From contig NZ_LQBL01000030.1 of assembly GCF_001483745.1 (NCBI RefSeq), forward strand, positions 3,481-67,480: a DNA stretch of 64,000 nt, given 5' to 3'. Position 1 is the first letter of the stretch. Each line of letters starts with the position of its first letter. The DNA is from Serinicoccus chungangensis (GTDB lineage Bacteria; Actinomycetota; Actinomycetes; Actinomycetales; Dermatophilaceae). A program made the position numbers and the translations under genes. The notes under the pieces are model-generated. The model had not been told where the DNA came from, made no database searches, and was given only the letters and a program-made list of their open reading frames with translations. Positions 31,515 through 42,299 of the stretch are shown here, piece after piece.

Positions 31515-32987
31515 ATGGCCCTCGCCCTGCGCTACGCCGCGCGCACCAACATCGGCCTCGGCAGCAAGTCCCGCAACGAGGACTCCGCGTATGCCGGTCC
31601 CGAGCTCCTGGTGCTGTGCGACGGCATGGGCGGGCACGCGGCGGGCGACGTCGCCTCCTCCCTCGTCGTGGGGGAGCTCGTGCACCTCGACGGGGAGTCG
31701 CACGGCGCCGACGACGCCCTGGACATCCTCGAGCACGCCCTCGAGGAGGCCAACAACCGGCTGGCCGACGTCATGGAGGTCTACCCGGACTCCGACGGCA
31801 TGGGCACCACGTGCATCGCCATGCTCCGGGTCGACAGCAAGCTCGCGGTCGCCAACATCGGCGACTCCCGGGCCTACCTCCTGCGCGGGGGCCGGCTCAC
31901 CCAGATCACCACCGACCACTCCTTCGTCCAGAAGCTGCTGGACGAGGGGCGGATCAGCCAGGAGGAGGCCCAGCACCACCCCCAGCGCTCCCTCGTGACC
32001 CGCGTCTTCACCGGGCGCCCGGAGGACCACCCGGACCTGTCGCTGCGCGAGCTGCGCGAGGGCGACCGGGTGCTGCTGTGCAGCGACGGGCTCACCGACT
32101 ACGTCTCCACGGAGGTCGTCACCGAGATCCTCGCCGAACCCGGCCGCACCCCCGGTCAGGTGGCCGACGCGCTGGTGCACACCGCGCTGCGCGCCTCGAC
32201 GCGTGACAACGTCAGCGTCATCGTCGCCGACGCCGTCTCGCCCGGGGAGGGCACGAGCAAGCCCCAGGTGGTCGGGGCCGCCAGCGAGCGGCGCGGCACC
32301 CGCCCGCTGAGCCACCTCAGCCCGGCGGAGAAGGCCGCCGCCCTGTCCCGTGAGGCCGCGGGCACCTCCGAGATCGCCGAGGCGCCGCTGCTGGCCGAGG
32401 AGCAGTCCCGGCCCTGGGTCCGCTGGCTGCGGCTGGCCGGGATCGGTGTCGCCGTCGCCGCGGTGCTCGTCGCCGGGGGCTGGGCCGCCTGGACGTGGAG
32501 CCAGCAGCAGTACTTCGTCGGGGAGCAGGACGGGCGGGTGACGATCTACCGCGGGATCTCGCAGGACCTCGGGCCGGTGCGGCTGTCCACCGCGGAGGAG
32601 CAGACCGACGTGCTCGTGGAGGACCTGCCGGGCTACTACCAGGAGCGGGTCCAGGACACCCTGTCGGCGGACGGCCGCGCCGGTGCCGACCGCGTCGTCG
32701 CCGACCTGCGCGCCCTCACCCCGGCGGCCTGCGTCCCGACCGTGCTGCTGCCCGACGGGACGACCGCCACCGAGATCCCGGACGACATGGACACGACCAC
32801 CGCCGACAGCCTCCCCGACGCACCGGGCGGCGGCTCGCCCGTCGACGACCTGCTGCGCGAGTCCCTGGAGCTGGGCAGCGGAGCCCTCGCCGGCCCGGGG
32901 GACGCCACCTCCGGCGCCACGCCCACCGGCGCCGAGGACGGGTCCCGACCCACCGCGACGGTCGTCTGGCCGGAGGGATGCCCGTGA
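31515..32987 (+). CDS. pstP: PP2C-type Ser/Thr protein phosphatase PstP
   Basis: A 490-residue membrane-bound phosphatase. The cytoplasmic PP2C domain (about 1-240) shows RNEDSAYAGPELLVLCDGMG, DGMGTTCIAML, ANIGDSRAYLLR, LLCSDGLTDYV and TRDNVSVIVAD, supplying the metal-binding Asp residues. A linker, one membrane helix (near 305) and an extracellular C-terminal domain of about 165 residues follow. PstP removes phosphates placed by PknB. It starts 2 bases after fhaB and its TGA overlaps the rodA start. Confidence 0.95.
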   Translation: MALALRYAARTNIGLGSKSRNEDSAYAGPELLVLCDGMGGHAAGDVASSLVVGELVHLDGESHGADDALDILEHALEEANNRLADVMEVYPDSDGMGTTCIAMLRVDSKLAVANIGDSRAYLLRGGRLTQITTDHSFVQKLLDEGRISQEEAQHHPQRSLVTRVFTGRPEDHPDLSLRELREGDRVLLCSDGLTDYVSTEVVTEILAEPGRTPGQVADALVHTALRASTRDNVSVIVADAVSPGEGTSKPQVVGAASERRGTRPLSHLSPAEKAAALSREAAGTSEIAEAPLLAEEQSRPWVRWLRLAGIGVAVAAVLVAGGWAAWTWSQQQYFVGEQDGRVTIYRGISQDLGPVRLSTAEEQTDVLVEDLPGYYQERVQDTLSADGRAGADRVVADLRALTPAACVPTVLLPDGTTATEIPDDMDTTTADSLPDAPGGGSPVDDLLRESLELGSGALAGPGDATSGATPTGAEDGSRPTATVVWPEGCP

Positions 32988-34375
32988 GCGCCACGACCCC
33001 CACCCCCTCGACCGTCACCAGCCTCGCGGTCCGCAGCGGCCGCACCATCGAGCTGCTGCTGCTCGTGCTCGCCGTGGGCATCGTCACCCTGGCCTACGTC
33101 GCGGTGAACCTCACGGTCACCGGCGAGCTGCCCACGGACGTCTGGTGGCACGTGGGCATCTACGCCGCGCTCGCGGCGGGTCTGCACGTCGTGCTCCGCC
33201 TCCGCGCCAGGTATGCCGACCCCCTCCTCCTCCCGCTCGCCACGCTGCTCAACGGCCTGGGTCTGGTGATGATCCACCGCATCGACCTCGTCCCGGGCCA
33301 GCTCGGGACCTCCGGGGTCGCCAGCCGGCAGCTGCTGTGGACCGGGCTGGCCATGGCCATCGCGGCGGGGGTGCTGGTCCTGCTGCGGGACCACCGGGTC
33401 CTGCGCCGCTACACCTACATCGCCATGGCCCTCGGCTTCGTCCTCCTCCTCCTGCCGATGCTGCCGTTCATCGGGGAGACGGTGAACGGCTCGCGCCTGT
33501 GGATCCGGATCGGGCCGTTCAGCTTCCAGCCCGGCGAGCTCGCCAAGATCGCGGTGGCCGTGTTCTTCGCCGGCTACCTCGTGTCCACCCGGGACGCGCT
33601 CTCGCTGGTCGGCCGCCGGGTGCTCGGCCTGCAGCTCCCGCGCGCCCGGGACCTCGGCCCCATCCTCGTGGCCTGGTCCCTCTCGGTGCTCATCCTCGTG
33701 CTGCAGCGCGACCTCGGCTCCTCGCTGCTCTTCTTCGGGCTGTTCGTCGCGATGCTCTACGTCGCGACCGAGCGCACCAGCTGGATCGTCATCGGCCTGG
33801 CCCTCTTCGCCTCCGGTGCGGTGCTGGCCTGGAGGTTGTTCAGCCACGTGCAGAGCCGGGTCACGCTCTGGCTGGACCCGTTCGCGCCCGACCAGTCCGA
33901 CCAGGTGGCCAAGGGGTTGATGGGGCTGGCCCACGGCGGCATCTTCGGAGCCGGTCTGGGCAACGGCTACCCCTACATCACCTACTACGCCAACAGCGAC
34001 TACATCGTCGCCAGCTTCGGGGAGGAGCTCGGCATGGTGGGGCTGTTCGCCCTGCTCATGCTCTACGCCCTGCTCGTGGAGCGCGGGCTGCGCACGGCGA
34101 TCGGGTCCCGCGACGGGTTCGGCAAGCTGCTGGCCGTCGGACTGTCCTTCACCGTCGCGCTGCAGGTCTTCGTCATCGTCGGGGGCATCACCCGGGTCAT
34201 CCCGCTGACCGGGCTCACCACCCCCTTCCTCTCCGCCGGCGGCTCCTCGCTGCTGGCCAACTGGATCATCGTGGCGCTGCTGCTGCGGATCAGCGACGCG
34301 GCCCGGCGGCCCATCTCCGAGCGTCGCCAGGACCCGAGCATCGACGCCGCCGAGCGGGCGGAGGCACGCCGATGA
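32984..34375 (+). CDS. rodA: SEDS peptidoglycan polymerase (RodA/FtsW family)
   Basis: A 463-residue polytopic membrane protein with 10 or more helices. SEDS motifs are present: GSRLWIRIGPFSFQPGELAK, VLQRDLGSSLLFFGLF, GIFGAGLGNGYPY with a downstream SDYIVASFGEELG, and GLTTPFLSAGGSS at the C-terminus. It polymerises glycan strands from lipid II with the class B PBP encoded next. The GTG at 32984 (GTGA overlap with pstP, GGAGGG 6 bases upstream) is preferred over the ATG at 32978. Confidence 0.93.
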   Translation: MSATTPTPSTVTSLAVRSGRTIELLLLVLAVGIVTLAYVAVNLTVTGELPTDVWWHVGIYAALAAGLHVVLRLRARYADPLLLPLATLLNGLGLVMIHRIDLVPGQLGTSGVASRQLLWTGLAMAIAAGVLVLLRDHRVLRRYTYIAMALGFVLLLLPMLPFIGETVNGSRLWIRIGPFSFQPGELAKIAVAVFFAGYLVSTRDALSLVGRRVLGLQLPRARDLGPILVAWSLSVLILVLQRDLGSSLLFFGLFVAMLYVATERTSWIVIGLALFASGAVLAWRLFSHVQSRVTLWLDPFAPDQSDQVAKGLMGLAHGGIFGAGLGNGYPYITYYANSDYIVASFGEELGMVGLFALLMLYALLVERGLRTAIGSRDGFGKLLAVGLSFTVALQVFVIVGGITRVIPLTGLTTPFLSAGGSSLLANWIIVALLLRISDAARRPISERRQDPSIDAAERAEARR

Positions 34376-35825
34376 ACACCCCCGTCCGCCGGCTGGCGCT
34401 CGTCGTCTTCGCGATGTTCACCGCCCTGCTGCTGGCGACCACGTGGATCCAGTTCGTGCAGGCCGACGACCTGCGCGACCGCGCCGGCAACCGGCGCACC
34501 CTCATCGAGAACTACAGCCGCGACCGCGGCGCCATCCTCGTCGACGGCAACCCCATCGCCTCCTCCGAGCCGACCGACGACGAGCTGGAGTGGCTGCGCC
34601 GCTACCAGCAGCCGTCGCGGTATGCGCACGTCACCGGCTACTACTCCTTCACCTACGGCGCGGGGCTGGGGCTGGAGCGCGCCGAGGACTCGCTGCTCGC
34701 GGGCACCGACGACAGCCTCTTCTACCAGCGGCTGTCCGACGTGGTCACCGGCAGGCCGGCCTCGGGGGCCAGCCTCGAGCTCACCATCGACCCCGACGTG
34801 CAGGCGGCGGCCGTCGAGGCGCTGGGCGACCGGCGCGGGGCGGCGGTCGCGCTGGACCCGCGGACCGGGGAGATCCTGGCGATGGTCAGCCGCCCCAGCT
34901 TCGACCCCAACGCGCTGTCCAGCCACCGGCTCAGCGCCGTCGACGAGGCCTACACGGCCCTTATCGAGGACCCGGCCGCCCCGCTGACCAACCGCGCGAT
35001 CGGCGGCGACCTCTACCCTCCCGGGTCGACCTTCAAGCTCGTCGTCGCCGCGGCGGCGCTGGAGTCGGGGGAGTACGAGCCGGACACCGAGCTGGAGGGT
35101 GGCCTGACCTACACCCTGCCCGGCACCGAGACCACGCTGCCCAACTTCGGCGGCGCCGCCTGCGACCCGGAGGACCGCCCGACCCTCGCCGAGTCGGTCC
35201 AGGTCTCGTGCAACACCTCCTTCGCCTGGCTGGCCGGTGAGCTGGGCGCCGACGCCATCCGTGAGCAGGCCGAGGCCTTCGGGTTCGGCGAGCCGCTCGA
35301 TGTCCCCATGAGCGTCACCCCCTCGATCTACCCGGACACCCTCGACGACGCCCAGCTGGCGCTGACCGGCATCGGCCAGTTCGAGGTGCGGGTGACGCCG
35401 CTGCAGGTGGCGATGATCTCGGCGGCGATCGCCAACGACGGCGTGCTGATGACGCCATACCTCATCGAGGAGGTGCGCAACTCCGACCTGGAGGTCATCG
35501 AGTCCGCCGAGCCGCGCACCCGTTCCCGGGCCGTCTCCAGCCAGACGGCCGCAGAGCTCACCGACATGATGGAGCTCGTGGTCGAGCAGGGGTCGGGCCA
35601 GTCCGCCGCGCTGCCGGGGGTCCAGGTGGCGGGCAAGACGGGCACGGCGGAGTATGGCGACAGCGGCGCCGCGCACGCGTGGTTCACCGGCTTCGCGCCG
35701 GCCGACGACCCGCAGATCGCGGTCGCGGTCATCGTCGAGTCGGCCACCGACAACTGGACCGGGGAGACCGGTGGACAGGTCGCGGCGCCGGTCGCCCGGG
35801 CCATGCTCGACGCAGGAGTGGAACG

Positions 35826-35829
<4 letters not shown>
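34372..35829 (+). CDS. pbpA: class B penicillin-binding protein PbpA
   Basis: A 485-residue transpeptidase with a single N-terminal membrane anchor (LALVVFAMFTALLLATTWI). Catalytic motifs are STFK (SxxK, near 219), SCN (SxN, near 279) and KTGTAE (KTG, near 421). The N-terminal pedestal is short, as in actinobacterial PbpA. It cross-links glycan made by the upstream SEDS protein. The ATG overlaps the rodA stop (ATGA) and its own stop overlaps the kinase ATG. Confidence 0.95.
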
Positions 35830-37913
<2,084 letters not shown>

Positions 37914-37928
37914 CCGGGACCGCGCGGG

Positions 37929-38690
37929 TCAGCGGGATTCGACCACCTGGGCGTGGGTCGGCTGGACCTGACCGGCGTAGGCGGGGAGCTCGGTCTCCCC
38001 GAGGTCGGCGACGGCATACCCGAGACCGACGGCGTCGGCCCAGTCGCGGTAGGTCGCGACGACCGGGTCGGCCGCGAGCGCCGCGGTGAGCGCCTCGGGG
38101 TCCCCGACGGCGGTGACGGTGAAGGGCGGGGAGTAGACCCGGCCCTGGAGGTAGAGGGTGTTGCCCACGCACTGCACCGAGCTGGTCGCGACGATGCGCT
38201 GGTCCTGCACCATGACCGCCTCGGCGCCGCCGGCCCACAGGGCGTTGACCACGCCCTGGAGATCCTGCTGGTGCACGACGACGTCGTCGACCGAGTAGCC
38301 CTCGGGCAGGGTGTCCAGGCTGTAGCCGGCGTCGTCCAGGGTCACGCTCACCGCCGGCCCGGAGACGGCGGTCGCGCCCACCCCTACCGCCAGCTCCTCC
38401 GCCTGCTGCTGGTCCACGGCGGCGGCGCTGGTCGCCTGCTCGGCCCGGAGCCGGTCGACGTCCTGGCGCAGCTCGTCGGCCCGGGCGCTGAGCTCGCGCA
38501 CCTCGAGGTCGCGCTGGGTGATGAGACCGACCAGGTCCCCCGGCTCCGGGCGTGCGTCGCGGGCGAGGGAGGCGCTGGTGCCGAAGAGCAGCCCCGCGGC
38601 CAGGCAGACGAGGGTGACCCCGACCGTCCTGCTCCGGGCGCGGCGCGGTGTCACCGCGGCCCCCGGCCCCCCGCTGCGCTGATCGGTCAT
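37929..38690 (-). CDS. DUF881 family membrane-anchored protein
   Basis: A 253-residue protein with one N-terminal membrane helix (VGVTLVCLAAGLLFGTSASL), an extracellular coiled coil (RDLEVRELSARADELRQDVD) and a globular DUF881 domain (VSVTLDDAGYS, GGAEAVMVQDQRI). The gene is syntenic with the mycobacterial DUF881 gene (Rv0012) between crgA and the kinase cluster, and is probably a cell-wall or division accessory factor. The ATG at 38690 is chosen because longer in-frame readings run back over the crgA promoter. Confidence 0.9.
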   Translation of the reverse strand: MTDQRSGGPGAAVTPRRARSRTVGVTLVCLAAGLLFGTSASLARDARPEPGDLVGLITQRDLEVRELSARADELRQDVDRLRAEQATSAAAVDQQQAEELAVGVGATAVSGPAVSVTLDDAGYSLDTLPEGYSVDDVVVHQQDLQGVVNALWAGGAEAVMVQDQRIVATSSVQCVGNTLYLQGRVYSPPFTVTAVGDPEALTAALAADPVVATYRDWADAVGLGYAVADLGETELPAYAGQVQPTHAQVVESR

Positions 38691-38745
38691 GGGTCCCAGC
38701 CTATCCGGCGGGTATCCTGACGGCTCCCACCACGAAGGAGTCGAC

Positions 38746-39009
38746 GTGCCCGAGTCCCGAGGCCGAGAAGGCGCCCGCAAGCGCGCCCAGCGCACCAGCC
38801 AGACGGAGCCCAGGACCCAGAGCCTGCCGAGCAACCCCTCCTGGTTCGTGCCGGTGATGTGCGCGCTGATGATCATCGGCGTGCTGTGGGTGGCCGTCTT
38901 CTACATCACCGGCGGCCTGTGGCCCATCGAGTCGATCCGCTACTGGAACCTCGGGATCGGCATGGGTCTCATCATGATCGGCTTCGGTATGGCGACCCAG
39001 TGGCGGTAG
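38746..39009 (+). CDS. crgA: cell division protein CrgA
   Basis: An 87-residue protein with a basic N-terminus (GREGARKRAQRTSQ) and two membrane helices, with the family motif NPSWFVPVMCALMIIGVLWV and the later WNLGIGMGLIMIGFGMATQW. CrgA links FtsZ-ring proteins and PBPs at the septum. The GTG at 38746 has GAAGGAG upstream. It is divergent from the DUF881 gene by 55 bases, the same arrangement as next to oriC in mycobacteria. Confidence 0.95.
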   Translation: MPESRGREGARKRAQRTSQTEPRTQSLPSNPSWFVPVMCALMIIGVLWVAVFYITGGLWPIESIRYWNLGIGMGLIMIGFGMATQWR

Positions 39010-39078
39010 TCGTCCACAGGTTGTCCCCACGATGGGGATAACCACACCGGTGTAACTCCGCCGGTAGGCGGGGTCCTC

Positions 39079-40005
39079 TCAGCCGGGCAGCCCGAGGGCA
39101 GCAGGGCCCAGGACCTGCCACAGCCGCAGCCCCGCCAGCAGCAGGAGCACCACCAGCACGCCGGCCAGCGCCGGCCAGGCCATCGCCCGGCGCCGCACGG
39201 CCCGCGGGGAGCGGCCGGGCGCTGAGGTCAGGAGCATCAGCCCCCCGATGGCCGCGCCGGTCACGGCGCCGCCGATGTGGGCCTGCCAGGCGATGCCGCC
39301 CACGAAGAACGGCAGGGCCAGGTTGATGCCGATCATGACCAGCAGTCCCGTCGGCACCCCGCCCCGGCGCCAGGCCAGGACGATGTAGAGGAACAGCAGG
39401 CCGAAGATGGCGCCCGAGGCGCCGACGACGGGCCGCAGCCACCCGGGGTCGGGGGCCGCCAGCACCAGCACCCCGACCGACCCGCCGACGGCGCAGACGA
39501 GGTAGGCCACGGCGAAGCGCGCCCGCCCCAGCGCCTCCTCCAGCAGCGGCCCGACGGCGAAGAGGATGTAGAGGTTGAAGGCGATGTGCAGCAGGCTCTG
39601 CGGGGAGTGCACGAAGGCCGAGGTGACGAGCCGCCACGGCTCCGCCCCGGCGAGCACGCCGACGAAGGCCAGCTCGCGGGTGACCGCGGGGTTGGCGAGC
39701 TGCGCGACGTACACCACCAGGCACAGGCCCATGAGCGTCCAGGTGACCATCGGCCGGCCCTGGCGCACCGGGGCACCGAACCGCGTCCGGGCCACCGGCG
39801 CCGAGCGAGCACCCTGCGACACGCAGTCCACGCACTGGACCCCCACCGCCGCGGGACGCTGGCAGTCGGGGCAGGTCGGGCGCTCGCAGCGCTGGCACCG
39901 GATGTAGGAGGTCCGGTCGGGGTGCCGGGGGCACACGGGCGGGCCCTCCGGCGTGCCGCCGTCACGCGGCGGGACCCCCGGGGCGTCGGCCGCAGACCCG
40001 CTCAC
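39079..40005 (-). CDS. rhomboid family intramembrane serine protease with B-box-like zinc finger
   Basis: A 308-residue protein. Residues 25-62 form a Cys/His cluster (CPRHPDRTSYIRCQRC then CPDCQ and CVDC), a B-box-like zinc finger common on actinobacterial rhomboids. Six or seven membrane helices follow. The catalytic Ser lies in GASGAIFG (near 195) and His in AHIGG (near 243); HIAFNLYIL supplies the oxyanion-hole Asn. Substrate is unknown. Next to the cyclophilin gene and in the same direction, as in mycobacteria (Rv0010c region differs). Confidence 0.92.
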   Translation of the reverse strand: MSGSAADAPGVPPRDGGTPEGPPVCPRHPDRTSYIRCQRCERPTCPDCQRPAAVGVQCVDCVSQGARSAPVARTRFGAPVRQGRPMVTWTLMGLCLVVYVAQLANPAVTRELAFVGVLAGAEPWRLVTSAFVHSPQSLLHIAFNLYILFAVGPLLEEALGRARFAVAYLVCAVGGSVGVLVLAAPDPGWLRPVVGASGAIFGLLFLYIVLAWRRGGVPTGLLVMIGINLALPFFVGGIAWQAHIGGAVTGAAIGGLMLLTSAPGRSPRAVRRRAMAWPALAGVLVVLLLLAGLRLWQVLGPAALGLPG

Positions 40006-40020
40006 CGGCTCACCCGGGGC

Positions 40021-40539
40021 TCAGCCGTCGACGCTGACCCGCTCGATGACGACCGGCTCGGCCGGCTTGTCACCGGCACCGGTCGGCACCGCGGCGATCG
40101 CGTCAACGACGTCGCGGGAGGCCTGGTCGGCCACCTCGCCGAAGATGGTGTGCTTGCCCTGCAGCCACGGGGTCGGCTCGACGGTGATGAAGAACTGCGA
40201 GCCGTTGGTGCCCTTGCCCATGCGCTTGCCGGCGTTGGCCATGGCGAGCATGTAGGGCTGGGTGAAGGTGTGGTCGGGGCTGATCTCGTCGTCGAAGGTG
40301 AAGCCCGGGCCGCCGAAGCCCTCGCCCATCGGGCAGCCACCCTGGATCATGAAGCCCGGGATGATGCGGTGGAAGGACAGGCCGTCGTAGAACGGCTGCG
40401 GGTTGCTCCGGCCGGCGTCGTCGGAGTACTCCTTCTCCCCCGTGGCCAGGCCCGTGAAGTTGGCGACCGTCTTGGGGGCCGCGTGCTCGAAGAGCACCAG
40501 CGCGATGTCGCCGTGGTTGGTGTGCAGCGTGACGTTCAT
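40021..40539 (-). CDS. ppiA: peptidyl-prolyl cis-trans isomerase (cyclophilin)
   Basis: A 172-residue cytoplasmic cyclophilin. The active-site Arg and neighbours are in FHRIIPGFMIQGG; GSQFFIT and the substrate-pocket segment LQGKHTIFGEV are present. Length matches the actinobacterial PpiA. It has no signal peptide. The gene lies 15 bases upstream of the rhomboid gene, so the two probably form an operon. Confidence 0.95.
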   Translation of the reverse strand: MNVTLHTNHGDIALVLFEHAAPKTVANFTGLATGEKEYSDDAGRSNPQPFYDGLSFHRIIPGFMIQGGCPMGEGFGGPGFTFDDEISPDHTFTQPYMLAMANAGKRMGKGTNGSQFFITVEPTPWLQGKHTIFGEVADQASRDVVDAIAAVPTGAGDKPAEPVVIERVSVDG

Positions 40540-40648
40540 GGCCCCAGTTTCGCACGGTCACCGGAGCCCGCGTGCCTGGCGGGTGAGGTGGAGTTCGAGG
40601 GCGCGACAGGGCAGGATGGGCCCAGACCGACAACAGGAGGGACAGCAC

Positions 40649-42127
40649 GTGTTCTTCAAGACCGATGCCGAGCGGGCCGCGACCCAGGCCAGCCGCGCCC
40701 GGCAGGACGCCTCCGAGGCCGGTGCCAGCGCCGCGTCCGGCGCTCGCAACCTGGGTGCCGCCGTCCTGGCGACCCTCGCCGAGGTGACCGCCCCGCAGGA
40801 CGACACATCCGGGCGCAAGCACGCCCAGAAGGCCCGAGCCAAGGCGCTCAAGGCCGCTCAGCAGGACCGCGAGTCGGCGGCCAAGGCGGCGGCCAAGGCG
40901 CGCGCGGCCGCCGGGCAGGCGCGCCAGCACAGCCGGTCGGCCCTGGAGAAGCAGAGCAAGAAGGCCGGGGGCCGCGCCGCCGCCGCGAGTGCCGTCGCGA
41001 CCGACCGCGCCTCCCGGCTCGCCGAGGACCTCCGCAGCCAGAGCGAGGAGGCGACCAAGAAGGCCCGCAAGCAGGGCAAGCAGGCCGCCAAGGACGCCCG
41101 CAAGCACGGTGAGAAGGCGGCCAAGAACGCCGCCAAGCAGGGCAGGAAGACCGCCAAGAGCGCCCGCAAGCAGGGCAAGCAGGCGGTCGAGGACGCGCGC
41201 CACCAGGGTGACGTCCTGCGCGAGCAGGGCCTCCACGCCGTGGACGTGCTGCGCGACCGCTCCGCCGCCGCCCTCGACCACGCCGGCCCCGTCGGCGAGG
41301 CCGCCGTCGCTCGGGCGGGCGCAGGCGCCGCGGCGCTCGCCGGCCTGGCGGCCGCCACCCGGGACCGCGCGGTCTCCGGGGTGGACCACGGCATCGACGT
41401 CGCCGTGCCGCGCGCCCAGGAGGGCATCGCCGGCGTCGCTCCCGCGGTGGACCACGTGCGCGACCTCATCAACGACGAGCTGCTCCCGAAGATCCAGCAG
41501 ATGCTCACGGACATGCAGGTCGGCAAGGACCGCCTGCTGGCGCAGGAGGAGGGCGTCGTGGCCGCGGTGACCGGGGCGCCCAAGCCCCGGAAGCGCCGGG
41601 GCGGGGCCCTCATCACCCTGGGCCTGCTCGCCGCCGCCGGCGCCGGGCTCGCCTGGTGGCTCGCCCAGCAACAGCAGCCCGCCGCCGACCCCTGGGCCGC
41701 CCAGGAGAAGCGCGACCCGTGGGCCGCCAGCACCTCGACCACCACCGCCTCCTCGGCGACCGCCGCTCCCGCGACGACCACCGCCGCGACGGCGGGTGCG
41801 GTCGGGTCCACCCCAGAGAAGGAGACGACCATGAGCAACGACGCTCAGGACACCCCCGGCGACCGCCCGGTGGCCGATGACGCCGCCGCGGGTCCGGACG
41901 AGACCGTGGCAGCCCCGTCGCTCAGCGAGGACGGGTCGCCGAAGATGCTCGACACCGAGCAGATCGACGAGCTCGGCAGCGACCAGGCCGCCCCCGTCGA
42001 GGAGCAGGGCGAGGGCGAGGCCCCCACCGAGGAGATCCGCGCCGCCCAGGCCCGCCAGGACGAGTCCCTGCCGCACGCCGGCGACGGCGACAGCGACGGC
42101 GACGGGGAGACCCCCACGCGGGTCTGA
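40649..42127 (+). CDS. Lys/Ala-rich histone-H1-like membrane protein
   Basis: A 492-residue protein I cannot assign to a characterised family. Residues about 55-190 are a long basic helix with H1-like repeats (KKARKQGKQAAKDARKHG, KQGRKTAKSARKQGKQ). Residues 190-290 are Ala-rich helical, followed by a basic RKRRGG and one membrane helix (about 320-339). The C-terminal 150 residues are acidic and Thr/Ala/Glu-rich. The basic part would lie in the cytoplasm and could touch DNA or the membrane. The GTG at 40649 has AGGAGGGA upstream. Divergent from ppiA. Confidence 0.75.
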   Translation: MFFKTDAERAATQASRARQDASEAGASAASGARNLGAAVLATLAEVTAPQDDTSGRKHAQKARAKALKAAQQDRESAAKAAAKARAAAGQARQHSRSALEKQSKKAGGRAAAASAVATDRASRLAEDLRSQSEEATKKARKQGKQAAKDARKHGEKAAKNAAKQGRKTAKSARKQGKQAVEDARHQGDVLREQGLHAVDVLRDRSAAALDHAGPVGEAAVARAGAGAAALAGLAAATRDRAVSGVDHGIDVAVPRAQEGIAGVAPAVDHVRDLINDELLPKIQQMLTDMQVGKDRLLAQEEGVVAAVTGAPKPRKRRGGALITLGLLAAAGAGLAWWLAQQQQPAADPWAAQEKRDPWAASTSTTTASSATAAPATTTAATAGAVGSTPEKETTMSNDAQDTPGDRPVADDAAAGPDETVAAPSLSEDGSPKMLDTEQIDELGSDQAAPVEEQGEGEAPTEEIRAAQARQDESLPHAGDGDSDGDGETPTRV

Positions 42128-42158
42128 GACACCGATCCACCCCGGCCGGACCAGACCG

Positions 42159-42195
42159 GCACGAGGCGCCCACCACCACGGTGGGCGCCTCGTGC
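42159..42195 (+). terminator. strong hairpin terminator
   Basis: A perfect 16 bp stem, GCACGAGGCGCCCACC (42159-42174) with 42180-42195, and a 5-base loop ACCAC, 31 bases after the preceding stop. Confidence 0.85.
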
Positions 42196-42299
42196 ACGTC
42201 CGGCGACACACCCTCCACCTCCCCGACCTGCAGCGACGGCGCACCTAGATTGGGCGCCAGCGGTTCCCGGGTCGGTCGACGAAGGAGGTGGCACGGCAG

